64,000 bases of DNA. It comes from Sipunculus nudus (Eukaryota; Annelida; Sipuncula; Golfingiida; Sipunculidae). Shown here one piece after another: positions 25,303-35,560 of this stretch (the stretch's first letter is position 1; each line of letters starts with the position of its first letter). The position numbers and the translations under genes are program-made. The stretch lies in contig CM049307.1 in assembly GCA_026874595.1 (NCBI GenBank), positions 60,274,870 through 60,338,869 on the forward strand. The letters run 5' to 3'. The notes under the pieces are model-generated. The model did no database searches, was not told the DNA's origin, and saw nothing but the letters and a program-made list of their open reading frames with translations.

Positions 25303-26128
25303 CTACAGCAGCTTTAGATTTCTCTGGGTCTGTTTTTGCACCATCACCAGTAAGTTTATTACTCCCACATATCTGAGCTGATCTACATAGATTTGGCACT
25401 TGGAACGTTTAAGCCGCACTCCATGTTCATGTAGATTATCTAAAACTTTACGCAGTCCTGTATCGTGTATCTCTTTGGTGTCTACGTATATAAGTGTATC
25501 ATCAATGGAGTTTTTAACACCGACTTGCTCTTCCATGACTTGTGACATTACTTTTTGAATAACTTCGAGGTACTCAATGGCCAAATGGTAGGCGCTTGAA
25601 CCTTAATCTGCAAGACGGTATGTTGAGTGTTGTCAGCAGAGAACTTGCATAGCCTAGTTTGATTTGCCAGAATGAACTTGACGTACCTGACACATAGAAA
25701 TATTTTGCACCAGATAGCTTTGCACTTATGTCTTCAACAGTAGGAAAGTTGTAGTGTTCACAGCTATTCGCTTGATTCAATTCCTTTAGATCAAGGCATA
25801 TTCTAATTGAAGAATCAGGTTTCTCAACCAGTACAATAAGATTGACCCAATCGGTAGGCTCATACACGCTTTCATCAATGTCATTTTCCTGTAATCTGGT
25901 GAGTTCAGCTCTGGGTTTTGGCTTCAGGGCCTCAGGGACGCTACGAGGTGGATGTATCACTGGTGTACAATTGCCTCTAAGACTTATGTGATGTGTGATT
26001 CCTTTGACACAACAGATACCGTCATAGAAATCTGCATAGTCATCTAGTAGGTCTTCACTAGAGTCCGTGACCACTTCTGTGCACTTTTTGTGTGTACTGA
26101 TGTCAAACACTCGTTTCAGTAATTCCAA
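25303..26128 (-). pseudogene. Gypsy reverse transcriptase, frameshifted, motif A mutated
   Basis: Two overlapping frames (26128-25574 and 25584-25303) together cover the RT fingers and palm. Recognisable blocks are WVNLIVLVEKPDSSIRICLD (residues 94-113), SAKLSGAKYF, SSFWQIKL and FKRLPFG (177-183). After LPFG the frame shifts and resumes as YLEVIQKVMSQVMEEQVGV then IDDTLIYVD, the motif-C double aspartate. In motif A, where this family has a catalytic Asp within an Asp-Ala-Ser-Ser-type block, the sequence reads SGTSS (147-151), so that catalytic aspartate is Gly. With the frameshift this indicates an inactive enzyme. The open frame extends upstream of the listed ATG. Confidence 0.88.
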
Positions 26129-26288
26129 GTGAACTTGTCCCGGCTCAAATGATAGGACTAGTTTTGGGCATTTTTTATTACAATGTTAAATTCATAGTCA
26201 AGGCCTATGTATTTAAGTGAAAGTTCATGTATTCCTCTAACTGGGTCATCAGAACCGTTCTGTGAGGAAAGTTTGACATTTGTTTTCT

Positions 26289-26650
26289 TTATGATAGGTT
26301 GCATTTGTATTTTTTTAATATATATTTTGGAATGATGTTCGCCTGTGCACCTGTGTCAGTTTTGAAATCAATTTGAGTCTCTTGTGGACCTGTGTGTAGT
26401 TTAATATGCAAGTCATCTACATCCTTGCTGTTATTAACACCAATGGAATCAATAAATAAATGTTCAATAGCATCTGCTACGTCTGTTTCATCAGTTACAT
26501 CATCTGTGTTTACAGTGTATATTTGTCTACATCGATCACCACGACCACGTGTACAAGTTTCTTTACGTCTGCTACGACTGGGCATGAGTGTAGTAGCACC
26601 TGGTTTTAACGAACCACCGGTTGTTTTTCTACAGTACTCTTCAAAATGAC
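26289..26650 (-). pseudogene. Gypsy gag zinc-knuckle remnant and aspartic protease
   Basis: The frame with an ATG at 26585 (98 codons) continues open upstream to about 26650. There it reads GHFEEYC, matching the second half of a CCHC knuckle (Gly-His-x4-Cys); the two preceding cysteines are absent, so gag is truncated at about 26650. Protease evidence is DFKTDTGAQANIIP at residues 73-86, with the catalytic Asp-Thr-Gly-Ala at 77-80, followed by Lys-Tyr-Ile. The frame stops before the flap region. The active-site motif is intact but the protein is not. Confidence 0.8.
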
Positions 26651-26739
26651 CTAATACTAGTTATTGACATACTAGAGCTTTTGTATCAAATTTTTAATTA
26701 TTCGGGGGGGGGGGGGGAGGGTATAATATTAACGAGCTC

Positions 26740-26900
26740 CAAAGCTCTGAGGATATGGATAACAGAGACCTTATTTCAAGTTTCCAAGGAGATTTTTCAT
26801 GCATGGAACTCCCTGGAAGTCATGTTACAAGAATCTGGGTCAAATAGTTACGATTTGTGTCCTATTAACAGACGACCGCTTCATTTGAAGGTCTCAAATA
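26740..26900 (+). repeat. Dispersed repeat B, copy 3
   Basis: Ttcaagtttccaaggagatt ... gttacgatttgtgtcctatt aacagacgac. Lies next to a 14 bp G run (26704-26717) just outside the Gypsy remnant's truncated 5' end. Confidence 0.6.
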
Positions 26901-27540
26901 GAGGAACAATGTAGGTGACGCCACCAGCCTGCAGGTACTGATGAAACGCTCAATTATCAATATATGTCAACAAAAGATTAACTCATAACCATATCAGAAA
27001 CCAAGTCAGTATATGTATATAATACCACTTGATACAGGACTGGTGTAGTTCATTGTATGAATATGTCGGTAGTTTTACTTGATCATATGTGTATTGAAAA
27101 CCTTTTTTTAGATGATATGCTTTGTATTATCTGATGATGCTAATATAAGCTATGTAGAAGTAACTCCTTTCAACTAGTTTAATGCATATTTTGATTGTCA
27201 GAGACTTGTCTGCCCTTGATGACACTGGTTGTTAGAACTGAAGAATCGTGCAAGTCATTTAGTCATTCTTGTCTATGTTACTTTGAATCACAGACACTGA
27301 AGACAGGATTGTATTCAGGTATACATTCAGAAAGCATTTGAATGATTAGTTCTTAGTTTGATATTTCTGCTTTGGTCAGGAATGCAAGGAAAAATAACAC
27401 TTTATAATCAAGTGTTTTATTTATTTGTTCAGGTTATGACTAAAAACTTATGTTATGGGAAATACGGACTGTGTTCAGTGCATTTCAGGTCGCCCGTTGG
27501 CGCTACAGCCACCTCTGAAGCCATTCTTACACATATTACA

Positions 27541-27650
27541 CATCGTACACCTCTTACACGTCACACACCTCTTACACGTCATACACCTCTTACACGTCAT
27601 GCACCTCTTACTTGTTATACACTTCTTACACGTCATACACCTCTAACGAA
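27541..27650 (+). repeat. 18 bp minisatellite
   Basis: About six copies of an 18 bp unit (acacctcttacacgtcat). Because 18 is a multiple of three the frame stays open and translates as repeated TPLTRH or LLHVIH; there is no reason to call a gene. Confidence 0.85.
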
Positions 27651-27749
27651 ACTCTAATGATATCTTGTAGGACATCTGTGACAGTTTGAAGTCCGATGTC
27701 TCTTGTATACTGAAAAAAGGTCAGTTGTTGGTTATTTTACTTTTTGTTC

Positions 27750-28240
27750 TGTCCTGCCAATGCCGAGGACTAAAGCACATGCAGGAACTCCTTCCCATCA
27801 GGCCCGCCCACGGAAAGCCCTGACCTAGTCCATGCTGATAAACGAGCGAAATATGGTGAATGACACTGCATGCGCATGTGCAGCGCTGATCTTGCTGATG
27901 TTTGCATTTTGGTCTCTTACCCTGCAGGTTGCACAACCAGATAGCTGTTCCACTATTGTCAGTATACGTCTTCATCACCCTCATGGATAAGGTGAGACAA
28001 TAGTTTATGTATCAGGGGTATTGGGGGAACTCGGTCGAGGGGTAAGATGTTTACAAGGAGTCTTGGTTTTCCGTCTTCAGTAAGAAACCGTAAAAGTAAA
28101 TAAGACACGGCAGCTGTTGCACGCGTGGCTTGGTGGAGGGTGAATTCATAGATATTATGAAGAAATCTAGTTCATAAGCTCATCAATAGTATTGACTTTG
28201 TCAATTATGAAACCCGTGCGCTGAAGGACTACTTTTATGT
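27750..28240 (-). repeat. Dispersed repeat C, copy 2
   Basis: Inverted relative to copy 1. Extends the family further with agtattgactttgtcaatta and ccgtgcgctgaaggactact, also found at about 56240-56290. Confidence 0.8.
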
Positions 28241-28569
28241 TACAGGGCGATTTTTAAATTGATCTGTTGTATTTCTATATAATAATTATATTTTGCTTGT
28301 GGAATTAGTTGGATTTGAAGCGTATTTAAAAGGCCTGTAATGCAAACAATTCATATTTAATTGTATTTCTTGTTTGCGTTACAGCTCCTAAGATGGAGAG
28401 TTTATCCTCTAAAGCTCGGTTAATTCACACCAGAAGTGGTTCAGACCACGATATTCGGCGTTCAGCGTGAGGACACGCAATAACCCCTACATATTACGCA
28501 CAATACAATTGTGTCGACTCAGTTGATATATAAATTGTAACTTAATGTTCAGTATGTATTCAAATATTG

Positions 28570-28835
28570 GCACATACTCTCAAGAAAACAGATAATTGTT
28601 ACCTCCTTAGCCTTTGGTTTGCAGCCCGGCAAGGCATGCTGGGAAGGCTTAATAGGGTCTATTCTTATGCGACGTCATGAGAATCTATGAGGGAACCAAT
28701 ATCTATCGGGCTTTATTGGGTAATTTGCATAGATCCCCTTTTTAATATGCATTAGATTCCCGTTTGGGCGTGTTGTATCAGAGGAGAAACTCTTCCCCAC
28801 AGGTGTTCGGACTCCATTCTTGGAGGTTAATGTTC
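28570..28835 (+). repeat. Dispersed repeat D, copy 1
   Basis: Shares with 61505-61765 the strings agataattgttacctc, ggcatgctgggaa, atctatgagggaacca, catagatcccc and acaggtgttcggac. A gatctatga / tcatagatc pair can form a stem. No coding. Confidence 0.75.
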
Positions 28836-29784
28836 GGGCTAATCAGTGAGGTTTTCTCTTTCATTCAGCCGTCTGGGTTCTTTGCAAGCATTAAATCATG
28901 GTGTAAGAATTTTCCCAGTTCTTCAGGTTCATACCCAACACCATTATATCAGATATAATATCAACAGACTACGGGAAACCAGCATAAAGGCCGTTTCACA
29001 TCGGATGCGTGCGAACGAATATGACACAAACGAATATTTCTCTGACTCCGACTAAAATTCTGGCGCATCCCAAATTATCACCTACACCAAACCCGAAGGA
29101 TATTTTTGGTGTCCGACCGATAAAAAATTCCTTTTAGAAATTCGCATTGGACATCCATGCATATGAGCAATATATCGGATGCACTGCAGTACTGGTTTTA
29201 TAAACGCTACAGCAAAATGGCGAATAGGCCATACTAGCTTGAAATTTCTGAACATATAGATGGGTTTCCCATTCATTTGAATTGAAAATTGTGTCTCTGT
29301 TTGTACTTACCGTTCTATGTTTTTTTTTATTTCCGCACAGAAATCTGGTGCAAATGATTTTTTTATATCATACATTGCTGATATAACACATGGTGATTTA
29401 TATGTTTTATATGATATATATGTTTTAAATCATTGAATAAAAGTTATAATTAAAATCAGATACAAAATCCTGATTTTTGTTTCATTTAATATAATTAATA
29501 ATGTAAATTATGTAAAAATTCGTGTTTTAATAATAAATTTACATCAACGTATATGAAAATTATTGGGAGACTCAGTTTAGATATCAGATTAATTATTGCT
29601 ATGTTCACAGGGGACATATTTTCACAACTCATTGAGCCAGATACCCATTTCAATATACAGTGTAAAAATGTTTTATCAATATTTGCACAACAGCTGTTTC
29701 AATAGAATATATAGACGCCACTACAACCCCTTTTGATTTAGGTTAAAAAATATAATTTAAATTTTCGTTTGATTAAAGGCTTGT
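28836..29784. other. Gene-free stretch
   Basis: AT-rich; has acatcggatgcgtgcgaacg near 28997 and a partially similar inverted gatgcgaacg region near 30962, possibly eroded ends of another element. Not resolved. Confidence 0.5.
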
Positions 29785-30462
29785 TCACACATCGCCGGTG
29801 TTAAACAGATGTGTCCCGACGTCATCACCTGATGTTGTCCCGATGTTGTCACACTGTTTATCCAATGTCGGCCCGATCCCATCCTGATGACTCCCCTGTG
29901 TTAACCCGATTATGTTAACGCGCTTTTTTACATTTACCTCGTGTTGCAAAGCTGACGCAATCACCCCAACATCCGGGACACACAGGAGACATTGGAACAA
30001 CATCGGGATGAAATCGGGGCAGCATCGGGAGTGACCTAGAAACATCCGATCAAACTAGCACACATCTGGAACATCTGCGTAACATCCGAAGATATCGGTA
30101 AACATCAGGGTAACATCGGGAAACATCTTGGTAACACCGTGTTAACATCGCGTATATATCGGGGTTACATCTTGGACGATTTGCATCCATATGTACTCCA
30201 TATATGTTTCCCGACTTATCCAGATGTGTGCAGATGTTTCCCGATGTTAAACCGTTGTTTTCCCGATGTTAGCCCGATCTTAATAAACATGGAGAATTTT
30301 TTTTAAATGTTTAAAATCTCCCGATACATCCCCCATCTTTTCACGCTTCCCGATGTCGTGACGATGTTTCCATATGTTTCCCAATCATCACCCGATGTGG
30401 TTCCAAATGTTAAGCCGATGTCCCATCGGGATACATACATCGGGGACAGCACCGGCGACCTA
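29785..30462. mobile_element. ~680 bp inverted-repeat element built of CCCGATGTT short repeats
   Basis: Termini carry a perfect 9 bp inverted repeat, TCGCCGGTG (29792-29800) and CACCGGCGA (30450-30458), within longer imperfect ends. The interior is made of degenerate ~15 bp repeats of cccgatgtt. They run forward at about 29815-29900, inverted (aacatcggg) at about 29960-30170, and forward again at about 30200-30430. At least 20 recognisable copies occur. The frames of 66-86 codons crossing it are repeat by-products. Confidence 0.75.
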
Positions 30463-31949
30463 TGGGTTCTACGTTACGAGATAAAATTTGCTGATTGGTG
30501 CGCCTATCGCTTATACAGTTACATTGTATCATGGAAACGGAACAAAAATCCGTGTTGATCATATCCACTATCACGGGGAATGAAGCGCATTTGTTGTGTT
30601 TTACTTGCACGTTGGAAAAAGTGATCTCGGAGCAATTGCTAACCTAAAGTTAGAAACCATTTTTTTCAGCATATCTGCATATGTTATTAATATAGGAACA
30701 TCATTGGAGCCAGTTAAAAAAGTTATGAAATTGTTTAGATCATATAAATCTGACTGAAATAAAACAAAATCCTTTTTATTTGTTTTATTTTTTGTAATCA
30801 TATTTCCCCCAAACAGTGAACAAGGAAATTTCATTCCTTTCAAAGCTGATGCAATGTTATACAAGGTTATATGCCATGTAGAGGCGATTTACAAATAAAC
30901 AAGTGCTTATTTAAGTTCCAGCTCTTCTGTGTTGAAGGTGAACAAAAAAACATTCTTCTTCGATGCGAACGACAAAAAAAAATATTTTTCGTTCGGATAT
31001 GATCTTTTGGTTTAGGTGTGTATTCTCCGATATAAAATAAAGGGTTTATTTTTAGCTCAGCTGACTTTAAGTCAACAGTGGTCCTTTGGCGATGGTCCTT
31101 TGTCCGTCGGCTGTCCGTCCGTCCGTCCGTTAAACTGGCACGTTTTTAAACCGTTGGAGTAACGAATCCGAAATTCGGCATACCGAAAATAGGGTCACTA
31201 GGACTTCGATCCTTCGAGATTTTAAGGAAAACCCTCAATTTTCCATTAACTCCCATTGTTACTCTTCAAGACTGCCTAATATCAAAACCTCTGTTTTGTT
31301 TTTGATCATATTTGATATACATATTCCTCTGTATATTTCCTATGTACATACCAGAAATAAGGTCAGTATTAGGGCTGTACCAACATACCGATATATCGAT
31401 ACATATCTAATCAATACACAACATCGATACGCTTACGGTAATATACCGATACGCTTTGCATGCTGCATCACAATATCGATGAAAAACAATTACAGCTAAC
31501 AAATATAGAAACAAACCTCAACTAAAACATAATAAGAACTATTAATAAAGCTTACGCTCCTTTGTTTCTTATATGTTAGCTTTATCAGGCTTAATAAGAT
31601 CACATTCATATATTGTCATATGATCGACTAGATGAGGGATGTATGTACACTTGTCGGTGCTTCCATGACAAGCCTGTGCGTGTAATCGATGATCGACATT
31701 GCGGTCCTCGTTAGTGTTAAAATATTTATTGCATGCATGTTTTCCGAATTTCTGTTCTCATTAGTTCATTTATTTCATTTTATTATCCATTATTTTATCT
31801 CTGATTGTTTTAAATGTAAGCGAAGCAATTTTTCGAAGTCCATTTATAAGTCTTAGAAAAATGTAAAACTAGTATAAAAGGGGAAATGGTGTGAAAGGGA
31901 TTAACATTCCCAATGTAATTACATGACATTTAAAATATGACCTACAATC
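30463..31949. other. Gene-free stretch
   Basis: Contains repeat B (31085), then agggctgtaccaacatacc at 31373 with several atcgatac motifs, resembling a hAT-type MITE end. No coding. Confidence 0.55.
31085..31275 (-). repeat. Dispersed repeat B, copy 4, with gtccgt tract
   Basis: Starts gtccgtcggctgtccgtccg with a short tetranucleotide run and continues with attcggcataccgaaaatag and ttttaaggaaaaccctc. Assignment to family B rests mainly on the end and layout. Confidence 0.45.
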
Positions 31950-33636
31950 TTTCTACTAGGACAAACTCCGATCAACTAGAGACCACAACATAATTAGACT
32001 TTCTACTAGTGGAATAGGCGATTCTACTAGGACAAACTCCGATCGTGGTCTCTACTAGGACAAACTCCAATCATATATACCATAATGGTCTAATTTCTGA
32101 AACCCGAGATTATGAATAAATTAAACACAGTAATATTGAAAAAACATGTTTTATTAATGATTATACACAGATGACTTTCTAAAAGACTAGAGTATATCAT
32201 GATTGTTTTATACAATATACAGGACAACGTTGTTTATTTGTTTTTAATGTAGGGTTAAACACTGGTATATGGTAATGGTTGACATGTTAGGTTATTTTTT
32301 GTAAAACCATTATATTTAATCATTGTTTTATGTACTATACTTCTAGAATTCTTGCTATTACGCTGTATTGTATATGATTGTTCCTTATAGTGTACAGGGG
32401 AAATAAAGAGCTGTCATCTGTATGTACTGGTATAAAGTAAGTTTGTGAATAAAGTTAGAAAATTAAAACTAATGATAGTGATATTTATAAATATATATAA
32501 ATAATAGAGTATCTAGAATTCAAGGTGTATGATAAAAATAAGTACTGTCAGATGTATATATTGCATTTTTCTCTTTTATTTTAAGAAATAATTTATACCT
32601 TTATTCAGGAATTGTAGACAACAGTTTGGGCTAATATGTGCTTGTGCTTTTATTTGTATTTTTTATCACATAAACTTGTATGTTCTATATGAAACCTACA
32701 TTCTGTATCAGTGGCTTTTTCATTGATTAGCATAAGTACTGTTGGATGTATATATTGCATTTTTTCTCTGTGATTTTAGGACAGGATGTGAATGAAATAT
32801 TTTAGATCTATCGTTAAATTAAGGAATTTTACATATATACAAGTATAGATAAACAGTTTGTGCTATTATGTGCTTGTGCTTTTATTTGTATATTTTAGAA
32901 TATGAACTTGTATGAATTGTACTTAACAAATGGATGTGTATTTCTGAGAATCAAAGTTCTATTTGAAAATACCTACATTCTGTATCAGCTAGTGGTTTAA
33001 TTGATAAACATAAGTACAGGTAGATGTATATATATTGCATTTTTTTGCTGTGAATTTAAGACAGGATGTGAATGAAATATTTAAGATCAATATTCAGGAA
33101 TTTTACATATATACAGGTAGATAAACAGTTTGTGCTTACATGCTTGTGCTTATATTTGTAATTTTTTTATCAATTAAAATTGTATGAATATGTTTGAATG
33201 AAACATTTAGATGTATATCTGTGACTTGAATATATAATCGTAGGATATTGTGTTTTATCATATGTGCTTATATTTATTTTTCTTTATTTTTTTCAAATAC
33301 ATAAATAAATTACTGTGTTTTATTCATTTTTAGATATTAGGTAAATAATGGCAAGTTTCTCCTTGTAGAGACTACAATCGGAGTTTGTCCCAGTAGAGAC
33401 TACGATCGGATTTTTATCCTAGTAGAATCACTGATTCTACTAGTAGAAAGTCTAATTATGTTGTGGTCTCTGGTTGATCGGAGTTTGTCCTAGTAGAGGC
33501 TATGATCGGAGTTTGTCCTAGTGGAATAGCCGATCCTACTAGTAGAGAGTCTGATCGGAGTTTCTCCTAGTAGAAAGTCCGATCGGACTTTGTTCTAGTA
33601 GGATCGACGATTCTACTGGATCGGAGTTTGTCCTGT

Positions 33637-33640
<4 letters not shown>
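31950..33640. mobile_element. Foldback-like element with tandem-repeat terminal arms
   Basis: The left arm (31950-32073) holds three copies of tctactaggacaaactccga. The right arm (33374-33640) holds seven copies of its reverse complement, tgatcggagtttgtcctagt. The left arm and right arm 33374-33498 are inverted repeats over about 125 bp at high identity, including the unusual stretch agactttctactagtggaat; the right arm is extended by further tandem copies and runs into a TA microsatellite (33640-33682). The interior is AT-rich and includes three tandem copies of a ~200-270 bp unit (about 32540, 32735, 33010) marked by gatgtatatattgcattttt. No transposase is encoded. Tandem-repeat inverted arms are characteristic of foldback elements. 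Confidence 0.75.

Positions 33641-33682
<42 letters not shown>
33640..33682 (+). repeat. (TA)n microsatellite
   Basis: About 21 TA units directly at the outer edge of the foldback-like element's right arm. Confidence 0.95.
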
Positions 33683-33685
<3 letters not shown>

Positions 33686-33689
33686 TAAA

Positions 33690-34440
33690 TGTCATAAACA
33701 TATATAATACATGTATATATGTTTATATACATACATTGCATATACATATCTATACAGGTCATTTTTCGTTGTCAAAATGTTACACAATACAGACTAGGGC
33801 TGGGTATATGTCAGCCTATTCAAGTACAAAACGTATTGCAATACGCTTTAAGCGATATACCGGTACGTATTGACGATACGCTTAAGTTTTTACTCACTTA
33901 ACATGAGAATTGTTGAAGCTAGAGACTTTTTAGAGATATAAATTTATTTAATAAAGATTCGATTGTATAACCAAAATTAGATCTGAATTTCGCCAATTTT
34001 TAAGTCATTGGCATAATTATAAAAATAATAAAATTTAATTTTGCCCAAATTTGACCATGGCACCTTTTTTTCAGTAGGTGCTGTGGATTTAATTTTTACA
34101 GCATGTACACATATAAGGATTTCATTAGTTTAGGCTATATCTGAAATTTGAGACCAATTGAACAAAAACTAGATTTTGTTCAAGTTTTCAAGCACCATGT
34201 CAAGTATTGTTTACATCAAGCCAGCAAAGAACAGTGCTAGTCCTCAGCTCCTTAGGCTGTTACGTAATAGCTTGTAACGTAATCCCTCTGTCTAAGTCTG
34301 CTGGGTCAGGCTGTCTGCAGTAACTACCACAGAGAGCCTTTCTCGACATGGGGTCTACGTATGATGAAACGTAAAAACAACATTCTCCACAAACCAGCAA
34401 CTGTGCTTAGAATTTCCTTTGTTTTGTGTTAAATTTTACA
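33690..34440. other. Upstream flank or intron of the CD225-like exon
   Basis: No convincing coding exon is seen. An ATG at 34348 opens a short frame followed by a GTAAAA donor-like site at about 34371, but splicing it to the 34442 acceptor gives the wrong phase, so I do not accept it as the first coding exon. A sequence starting agggctgggtat at 33797 resembles the terminus of common hAT-type MITEs; a related agggctgtacca copy occurs at about 31373. Confidence 0.4.
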
Positions 34441-34441
34441 G

Positions 34442-34810
34442 GTGCCAGCTTATGACCAGTTCAACAACACTGACAGAAGAATGTACGGCGCCGTACAACA
34501 AGGTGGCCAGGAGGTGCACCTGACAACCATGCCGACCGTTGTGAACGTGCAACCGGAACTTCCGCCCGAGCCCTGGAGTTGGTGTAACATGGTGACCGCC
34601 ATTTTCTCCCTGGTGTGTTGCGCATGCTCACCGTTCGGCCTGCTGTCCACCATCTTCGCCACGTTCTCGTGGATTGACTACCGCACGTCCAAGTTCAAGC
34701 GTTTCGTGTACCACCGCAAGGTGGCGTACGCGTTTGCTATCACCGGCATCGTGATTGGCAGCTTCATTGCTTTGATCTTGTTGATAGTAGGAATTTCGAT
34801 TATAGTCTAA
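34442..34810 (+). CDS. Terminal exon of a CD225/dispanin (IFITM-like) two-pass membrane protein
   Basis: Open frame of 122 codons ending in TAA. It begins directly after a pyrimidine-rich tract and AG (34440-34441), a convincing splice acceptor, so the first codon (GTG, Val) is probably internal and upstream exons are missing from this call. The first in-frame ATG is codon 14 (34481), giving a minimum 109-residue product. Layout: a polar N-terminal tail (1-43) with a PELPPEPWSW segment, a first hydrophobic segment (about 49-77) with a Cys cluster CCACSPFG at 59-66, a basic loop RTSKFKRFVYHRK (81-93), and a second hydrophobic segment (95-122) with GIVIG, ending almost at the membrane. In CD225 proteins the Pro-Trp-Ser entry, juxtamembrane palmitoylatable cysteines and Pro-Phe-Gly are typical; the usual Gly-Asp loop is not obvious. 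These proteins sit in plasma or endosomal membranes; IFITMs restrict virus entry, others act in synapse development. Base composition is clearly more GC-rich than the flanks. Coding status is fairly sure, family assignment moderate, function unknown. Confidence 0.72.
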   Translation: MPAYDQFNNTDRRMYGAVQQGGQEVHLTTMPTVVNVQPELPPEPWSWCNMVTAIFSLVCCACSPFGLLSTIFATFSWIDYRTSKFKRFVYHRKVAYAFAITGIVIGSFIALILLIVGISIIV

Positions 34811-35010
34811 TATGCTCGGCGTTGATTCTGTGGCGAGGGTTAATGTGAAGAGAATCTACACGACAGTCAAGTAAAAGAATGAACCATTACTAAGTGCAGG
34901 CTTTAAAGTTAGAAGGTATGCGGTGGGAGTATTGTGAAAAGGACATTTCATTAAGAGTTTTAATATTCAATTTAGGCCAAAATAAAAAAAAAAAATAAAA
35001 AAAAATTCTC
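34811..35010 (+). other. Probable 3' UTR of the CD225-like exon
   Basis: The sequence after the stop codon has no open frame. AATAAA-like hexamers lie in an A-rich tract at about 34978-35005, which could serve as polyadenylation signals. Dispersed repeats begin at about 35020, so the transcript plausibly ends before them. This is inference without transcript data. Confidence 0.35.
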
Positions 35011-35019
35011 AAGAATTTG

Positions 35020-35105
35020 TTTTAGAAACAAGTGCGGGCGGGCGATATTTTATTTTTACCTTTTTTTTGTATGTTTCGATCAAAATGTTATATAACCAGG
35101 AAAGA
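35020..35105 (-). repeat. Dispersed repeat G, copy 3 (5' half)
   Basis: Aagtgcgggcgggcgatatt ... tgtatgtttcgatcaaaatg, almost the same as 11483-11538. The other half (tgaaaataacag...aaggaaatc, 35336-35391) lies beyond the 35112 MITE, so the MITE appears to have inserted into this repeat. Confidence 0.6.
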
Positions 35106-35111
35106 GCATGA

Positions 35112-35322
35112 CAGGGGCGGATCCAGGATTTAGGAAAAGGGGGGGGTTCAACCCAGGAGGACAACTGAAAAAAACCCTAAAAAAAGGTCCTTAGGTCTGA
35201 AAAAGGGGGATTCCAGGCGGCAAAATTTTGTCTGAAGCCCTTAAAAAACGTTGTTTCTGATGAAAAAAAGGGGGGGGGGGGGGTCCGGACCCCCTTGACC
35301 CCCCCCCCCCCCCCCCCCCCGG
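35112..35322 (+). mobile_element. CAGGGGCGGAT-type MITE, standalone copy
   Basis: Starts CAGGGGCGGATCCAGGATTT, followed by a G run and ggttcaacccaggaggacaa. It ends in a long C run (35299-35320) without a clear right inverted repeat. The same family occurs at 12351-12463 (inverted) and in the array units. Confidence 0.7.
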
Positions 35323-35325
35323 AAC

Positions 35326-35560
35326 TGCTTCAGCATGAAAATAACAGTATTGTTTTGCTTAACAGGGAAAAAGCACTACATAACTAAGGAAATCGTATCA
35401 AAATTGTATTATATAATCTTCTTGAAAGATGAAAATCAAAATGACAATTTTTGATGCGGATTGGGGGGGGGGGGGGGGTAAAATTGACGCCTTTTATTTT
35501 TTTGGCCTTATGAAATAGCATTATCAGCTGATGTACATTTAGGAAAACCATAACAATGCC
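35326..35560 (-). repeat. Dispersed repeat G, copy 3 (3' half) and neighbouring G run
   Basis: Reverse complement of 35336-35391 aligns with gatttcctttgttgtgtagt ... ttgttattttcaagc of the array units. A second repeat-like stretch with a long G run (35462-35478) and tttttttggcctta follows. Confidence 0.5.

Larger units (their letters stand above)
23900..26655 (-). mobile_element. Decayed Ty3/Gypsy LTR retrotransposon, pol region only
   Basis: Reading on the minus strand, the order is the end of a gag zinc knuckle (GHFEEYC, about 26630-26650), aspartic protease (DTGA, about 26357), reverse transcriptase (about 26130-25300), RNase H (about 25100-24640), the integrase HHCC domain (about 24530-24200) and part of the integrase core (to about 23900). 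This domain order is that of Ty3/Gypsy (Metaviridae-type) elements. No LTRs, primer-binding site or intact gag were recognised. The coding path is split by several frameshifts and in-frame stops, so the copy is dead. A SINE lies just downstream of the integrase end (23290-23470). Confidence 0.88.

Noticed and set aside
29785-30045. 86-codon frame on the minus strand and 83-codon frame at 30307 on the plus strand
   Set aside because: Both are translations of the CCCGATGTT short repeats.
34348-34371. Upstream coding exon (ATG plus GTAAAA donor) for the CD225-like gene
   Set aside because: Joining it to the 34442 acceptor puts the downstream exon in the wrong frame.
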